From Planctomycetota bacterium (GTDB lineage Bacteria; Planctomycetota; Planctomycetia; Pirellulales; Thermoguttaceae): 7,687 nucleotides of DNA. Position numbers and translations under genes: made by a program. The first letter of the stretch is position 1. Each line of letters opens with the position of its first letter. The stretch covers positions 1 to 7,687 of the forward strand of contig JABMRP010000427.1 in the NCBI GenBank assembly GCA_013202535.1, written 5' to 3'. Positions 6,253 through 7,687 of the stretch are shown piece by piece. A model generated the notes under the pieces. That model saw nothing but the letters and a program-made list of their open reading frames with translations. It did not search any database and had not been told where the DNA came from.

Positions 6253-6608
6253 ATCGCAAGATCACCGGTAGAGCCAAAGGTCCTGATCCAATCGGTGTAC
6301 GGCGAAACGGCCGACATGCGCTGGAGCAACTCCGCGGGCGTAACCTGCCCGGGACCATAGTCCGGATCCTCACCAACGTCGGTATACGGACTGAAATTCA
6401 AACCGTGTAAGGGGAAGGCGGGCGCCGCCAGTGCCCGAAACTCCGCGAAGATGCTCGGATCGGAACCGGCGCCGATCCCCGACAAGCTTAGCAGAGCCCT
6501 GGATTCCAGCGGCTCGAACCGTAACGGACGCGAGGACTCACGCCGACTTGCCCACTGACGCACGGATCCGGTTGAACGCCCCGCTGTGGCTGGTTTCCGG
6601 TTAGGCAT
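6222..6608 (-). CDS. LEPR-XLL motif protein with start of a GH17-like glucanase domain, probably truncated
   Basis: 128 residues. A basic, Ser/Arg-rich leader is followed by LRFEPLESRALLSLSG (29-44), the planctomycete LEPR-XLL motif found at the N-terminus of large exported or surface proteins. Residues about 68-117 (HGLNFSPY, GPGQVTPAELLQRM, SPYTDWIRTFGSTGDL) resemble the opening strands of bacterial GH17-type exo-beta-1,3-glucanases as I remember them. The rest of the barrel and the catalytic Glu residues are absent. The last seven or so residues (ATFARAW) are encoded by one arm of the repeat pair at 6195-6252, and the stop falls in that repeat's spacer. This suggests a 3' truncation, and no remaining barrel is seen downstream. 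GGAGGAGG 6 nt before the ATG supports the start. It may be a pseudogene, or a short expressed remnant. LEPR-XLL is firm; GH17 is tentative. Confidence 0.65.
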   Translation of the reverse strand: MPNRKPATAGRSTGSVRQWASRRESSRPLRFEPLESRALLSLSGIGAGSDPSIFAEFRALAAPAFPLHGLNFSPYTDVGEDPDYGPGQVTPAELLQRMSAVSPYTDWIRTFGSTGDLAIATFARAWFE

Positions 6609-6614
6609 TCCTGA

Positions 6615-6622
6615 CCTCCTCC
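6615..6622 (-). promoter_or_regulatory. Strong Shine-Dalgarno site of the LEPR-XLL gene
   Basis: GGAGGAGG on the minus strand sits 6 nt before the ATG at 6608. It is the strongest ribosome binding site in the window and fixes that start. It shows the gene was built for good translation even though the product is now short. Confidence 0.75.
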
Positions 6623-6801
6623 ATCACGATGTTGGAAAACTCCTGAGTTGTTACTAACCGCATGATCTGTAGGGGCAAGACACTGCGACGAAGGTTTCAT
6701 GCCGCGACTCCAGCGTGCGTTTCAACCAGCGGCGACAACCGCGGCGGCGAGATCGAATGGCGGCGCGGTTCCTTTCCGTTGCACGACAATCGGTCAGCTG
6801 G

Positions 6802-7617
6802 TTACTTTTTCCCAACACGGGACGAGTTCGGTCGAATCGTCACGTACACTCGTAGCATCCTTGAGTGGCGATGCATAAGACCCTTCATCATCTCCATCTT
6901 GTCTCCATCCTCGGCGGGACCCTTTGTGACAATCACGGCCATGCGCTTCTGATGCAGGAGATATCGGACAAGCTCGTCGGGCGGCGCTTCCTCAAGTTTC
7001 TTCAGTTCCTTTCCCGCTCCTTTCCTGTTTATTCTCAAACTCAAGGCGGTGGCGAGATCCGTTTCGGTAACCTCACCCGAGCCTCCGGTGCTTCTGTCTA
7101 TTAGAACCGCGATGATTACGCGTTTTGGGAGGAATGCTCGTTCTGCCGCATCTTGGATCGCTTCCTCATCACTTGAGCCAAGTTCCGTCCTCACAGTCAA
7201 GTCGACTCGGGACTTTGAGTCTTTGAACTCTTCTCTCTCAAGTTTCTTCAACCACTTTGTGGATACGGGATCTTCACTCGGCCCATCATAATGCTGCTTG
7301 ATCCATGACTCCAGCAAACGTCTCATCAGGCATGGTGGAAAGTCGAAGCATTTGCGGACAAGAGCAAGTGCCAAGAGGACCCATTTGAGGAATTCGGATA
7401 ACTTGAAGACCTCAGGCGTCTTAAGTGTCAACCATACCCATCGCAATATGGCCGCTGGGCGTGGTAACAGAAAGGCTAGGACCCACGGCAATATGATGCC
7501 AATCACACAGAGGACATAAAGGTATAGGTGCCAGTACGAGGACTCGATCCCATTCAAGCCATTCTCGGCATATAATGGTCTGGAAAAACTGGGCGCGTCA
7601 ATAAGGTGGATTCGCAA
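6802..7617 (-). CDS. Membrane protein of unknown function, possible degenerate STAND/NACHT-like remnant
   Basis: 271 codons starting at TTG. An in-frame TGA lies just upstream (7648-7650), and the first ATG is only at codon 97 or so, so the start is uncertain. There is no Shine-Dalgarno. TTG at codon 21 is an alternative. Residues about 29-53 (LYLYVLCVIGIILPWVLAFLL) and 74-89 (FLKWVLLALALV) are probably membrane segments. The remainder is soluble. KRVIIAVLIDRSTGG, DLATALSLRI, PPDELVRYLLHQKRMAVIV and RVYVTIRPNS recall in order the part of NACHT/STAND NTPases from after the P-loop to the VTSR strand. No GxxGxGKT P-loop is seen (TELGSSDEEA stands near where it might be), and the Walker B acids after MAVIV are replaced by TKGPAED. 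The gene lies in AT-richer DNA than the rest of the window, suggesting transfer. The coding call is fair; the family call is a guess. Confidence 0.55.
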   Translation of the reverse strand: MRIHLIDAPSFSRPLYAENGLNGIESSYWHLYLYVLCVIGIILPWVLAFLLPRPAAILRWVWLTLKTPEVFKLSEFLKWVLLALALVRKCFDFPPCLMRRLLESWIKQHYDGPSEDPVSTKWLKKLEREEFKDSKSRVDLTVRTELGSSDEEAIQDAAERAFLPKRVIIAVLIDRSTGGSGEVTETDLATALSLRINRKGAGKELKKLEEAPPDELVRYLLHQKRMAVIVTKGPAEDGDKMEMMKGLMHRHSRMLRVYVTIRPNSSRVGKK

Positions 7618-7687
7618 TTGGTCCGATAAGGACTGCAGGAGGCGAATTCATGGTAAGGAAACGACGGGCATTTACGGGTCCCTTTCG

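Overview
The window is GC-rich DNA, probably from a planctomycete of the Pirellulales type. The main clues are an N-terminal LEPR-XLL motif (FEPLESRALLS) at 6222-6608, a secreted protein carrying the planctomycete-style block GDTWWDLAQ...WYRTALPKL, and a MotA/ExbB-like channel gene overlapping an ExbD-look-alike with a Gly/Pro tail. This assignment rests on family recognition, not on a marker gene. All five complete genes and the one partial gene lie on the minus strand. Large plus-strand ORFs in the left half are antisense shadows.

Layout in transcription order, right to left. (1) 6802-7617 is a membrane protein of unknown function in visibly AT-richer DNA, with no ATG start. It may be a degenerate STAND/NACHT-like remnant. 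(2) 6222-6608 is a LEPR-XLL export-motif protein whose second half looks like the start of a GH17-type glucanase barrel. It stops inside a pair of inverted hairpin repeats (6195-6252), so it is probably truncated. (3) A clear sigma70-type promoter (6158-6185) drives 4565-6106, a secreted helical-repeat protein. (4) A gene-free stretch (4102-4564) holds two convergent 73-bp repeats, each folding into three hairpins, and a separate 22-bp-stem hairpin. (5) A promoter placed so close to the ATG that its mRNA should be almost leaderless drives a metal-dependent amidohydrolase (3103-4101). (6) A gene-free stretch (2720-3102) contains an operator-like inverted repeat. (7) A two-gene operon with a 4-bp ATGA overlap encodes a MotA/TolQ/ExbB-like channel (1400-2719) and an ExbD-like partner (1-1403) that leaves the window still open.

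The two channel genes are the only clear functional unit. The MotA-like protein has a tail of about 215 residues after its last membrane helix. Its partner has the TolR/ExbD-style N-terminal membrane helix, but the proton-carrying Asp position is Ala. A periplasmic coiled coil, an unrecognised globular domain and a Gly/Pro/Ser pentapeptide tail follow. The geometry recalls stator machines such as MotAB, TolQR and ZorAB, but the missing Asp sets it apart. This is the best candidate here for an undescribed system. The second theme is structured repeats: in both convergent repeat families the two copies differ by changes that keep the stems paired.
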